Assembly: GCA_023132105.1 (NCBI GenBank)
Contig: JAGLYS010000328.1
Coordinates: forward strand, 1 to 6,941
Length of the DNA stretch: 6,941 nt
Reading direction: 5' to 3'
Origin: Caldifarciminota bacterium
Lineage (GTDB): Bacteria; Hydrothermota; 32-111; QNBC01
The translations under genes were made by a program, and so were the position numbers. Within the stretch, counting starts at the first letter, position 1, and the number at the start of each line of letters is the position of its first letter. This document shows positions 6,343-6,941 of the stretch, piece after piece. Under the pieces are notes generated by a model. It saw nothing but the letters and a program-made list of their open reading frames with translations, was not told where the DNA came from and did no database searches.

Positions 6343-6371
6343 ATTATATAATGTGAATGAACCACTTTTAA
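6343..6371 (-). promoter_or_regulatory. Distal candidate promoter upstream of yebC
   Basis: A perfect -10 box TATAAT lies at 6348-6343 on the minus strand, 17 bases after a weak -35-like TTAAAA (6371-6366). It would start transcription near 6335, inside the proximal candidate. The perfect -10 makes it credible, but the -35 is poor and the region is AT-rich. Confidence 0.4.
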
Positions 6372-6380
6372 GTACAAATA

Positions 6381-6641
6381 TTAATTTCTCATTTCTATCT
6401 TAAATAAAGCAATAATAACTGTGAGATAAGCCAATGTTCTTATTATAATTAAGCCTATTTCAAGTGTTTTAGCTAAATCGAGAAGTGTTGCAAGATGTGA
6501 TAAACCAAACAATCCAAATGCTATAGCGATATACATAGGTACCTTATATCTGTTTTTCTTATACCCTAAAAGACCTAAAACAACAATTATTATACAGAGA
6601 ATGATATTGATAATGTTAATAGGATCATATACAAATGACAT
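6381..6641 (-). CDS. Small three-helix membrane protein, function unknown
   Basis: This 86-residue protein has three hydrophobic spans, about 8-27, 33-54 and 60-81. They are separated by a basic loop (GYKKNRYK, 26-33) and a short loop around LDLAKTLE. I do not recognise a named domain. The pattern of a K/R-rich loop, then FGLFGLSHLATLL, then IIIRTLAYL resembles uncharacterised small membrane proteins I have seen in anaerobic bacteria and methanogens; that is memory, not a search. The ATG has AGGAGG six bases upstream, a strong sign the gene is real. It lies 62 bases after the preceding gene on the same strand, possibly in one transcript, and 114 bases before yebC. No signal peptidase site is evident. 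Confidence 0.75.
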   Translation of the reverse strand: MSFVYDPINIINIILCIIIVVLGLLGYKKNRYKVPMYIAIAFGLFGLSHLATLLDLAKTLEIGLIIIRTLAYLTVIIALFKIEMRN

Positions 6642-6703
6642 CTTTTACCTCCTTAATACAGTATTCATTACTAAAAAAATCTAACACCGGAAAACACAAA
6701 GAC

Positions 6704-6941
6704 TTAATCCTTTAAACTCTCAATAAATTTTAATCTATCTTCAATTTTCTTTATATTGGGAATCTGATTCAACTGCCTGTAAATTTCTAAAGATTTTTTA
6801 TATTTTTCTTTTGCATCGACCATATCAAAGGACTCAAGTGCCATAGCATAACAGTACAAAACATCTCCCTTTACAATAATAGAATAGTCTTCTAAATCAA
6901 TTACCTTCTCAATTCCTTTAATTACATCTATCTCCTTACCT
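6704..6941 (-). CDS. C-terminal part of a helical, TPR-like protein (5' end outside window)
   Basis: An open frame enters from the right edge and ends at TAA (6706-6704), giving 78 residues. The segment KGDVLYCYAMALESFDMV followed by AKEKYKKSLEIYRQL (positions 24-57 of the fragment) resembles a degenerate tetratricopeptide helix pair: small residues and Tyr or Leu at TPR-like spacing. The terminal NIKKIEDRLKFIESLKD looks like a capping helix. TPR proteins act as scaffolds for protein contacts. The partner and full architecture are not visible, and no start codon is within the window. The codon pattern is like its neighbours. The alternative is another alpha-helical repeat protein. Confidence 0.65.
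   Translation of the reverse strand, partial: GKEIDVIKGIEKVIDLEDYSIIVKGDVLYCYAMALESFDMVDAKEKYKKSLEIYRQLNQIPNIKKIEDRLKFIESLKD

Noticed and set aside
6642..6703. Terminator between the TPR-like gene and the small membrane protein gene
   Set aside because: A T-rich run is present, but the preceding GTGTT words are direct copies, not an inverted repeat, so no stem forms.

Overview
The window is AT-rich bacterial chromosome in which every recognisable gene lies on the minus strand. It is mostly a compact housekeeping operon: yebC, ruvC, ruvA, ruvB, a small DUF2905-type membrane protein, queA, tgt and mazG, read from high to low coordinates. Shine-Dalgarno use, GTG and TTG starts, and QueA plus bacterial-type Tgt (queuosine synthesis) establish Bacteria. 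The order ruvCAB-DUF2905-queA-tgt is the kind found in Clostridia, deltaproteobacteria-like groups and uncultured anaerobic lineages. I cannot fix the phylum from sequence alone.

Layout from right to left, in the direction of transcription. Positions 6941-6704 hold the 3' end of a helical, TPR-like gene that runs off the window. It is followed by a small three-helix membrane protein of unknown function (6641-6381). A 114-base gap then carries plausible sigma70 promoters, a palindrome over one -10 box, and a small inverted repeat next to the yebC ribosome binding site. The eight-gene operon fills 6266-339 with junctions running from 8-base overlaps to 3-base gaps, so translational coupling is likely throughout. 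Past mazG (338-114) lies a non-coding stretch of degenerate heptanucleotide tandem repeats, polypyrimidine/polypurine tracts and a recurring CACGAAT-like word. Last comes a very good promoter driving a tRNA-Ser(UGA) gene cut by the left edge.

Functionally, RuvA, RuvB and RuvC branch-migrate and resolve Holliday junctions. QueA and Tgt carry out late and central steps of tRNA queuosine modification. MazG hydrolyses NTPs and YebC is a translation-associated or regulatory factor. No mobile element, phage gene, CRISPR array or defence system is visible. The least explained parts are the repeat-rich intergenic region at 114-338, the yebC leader, and the two small membrane proteins.
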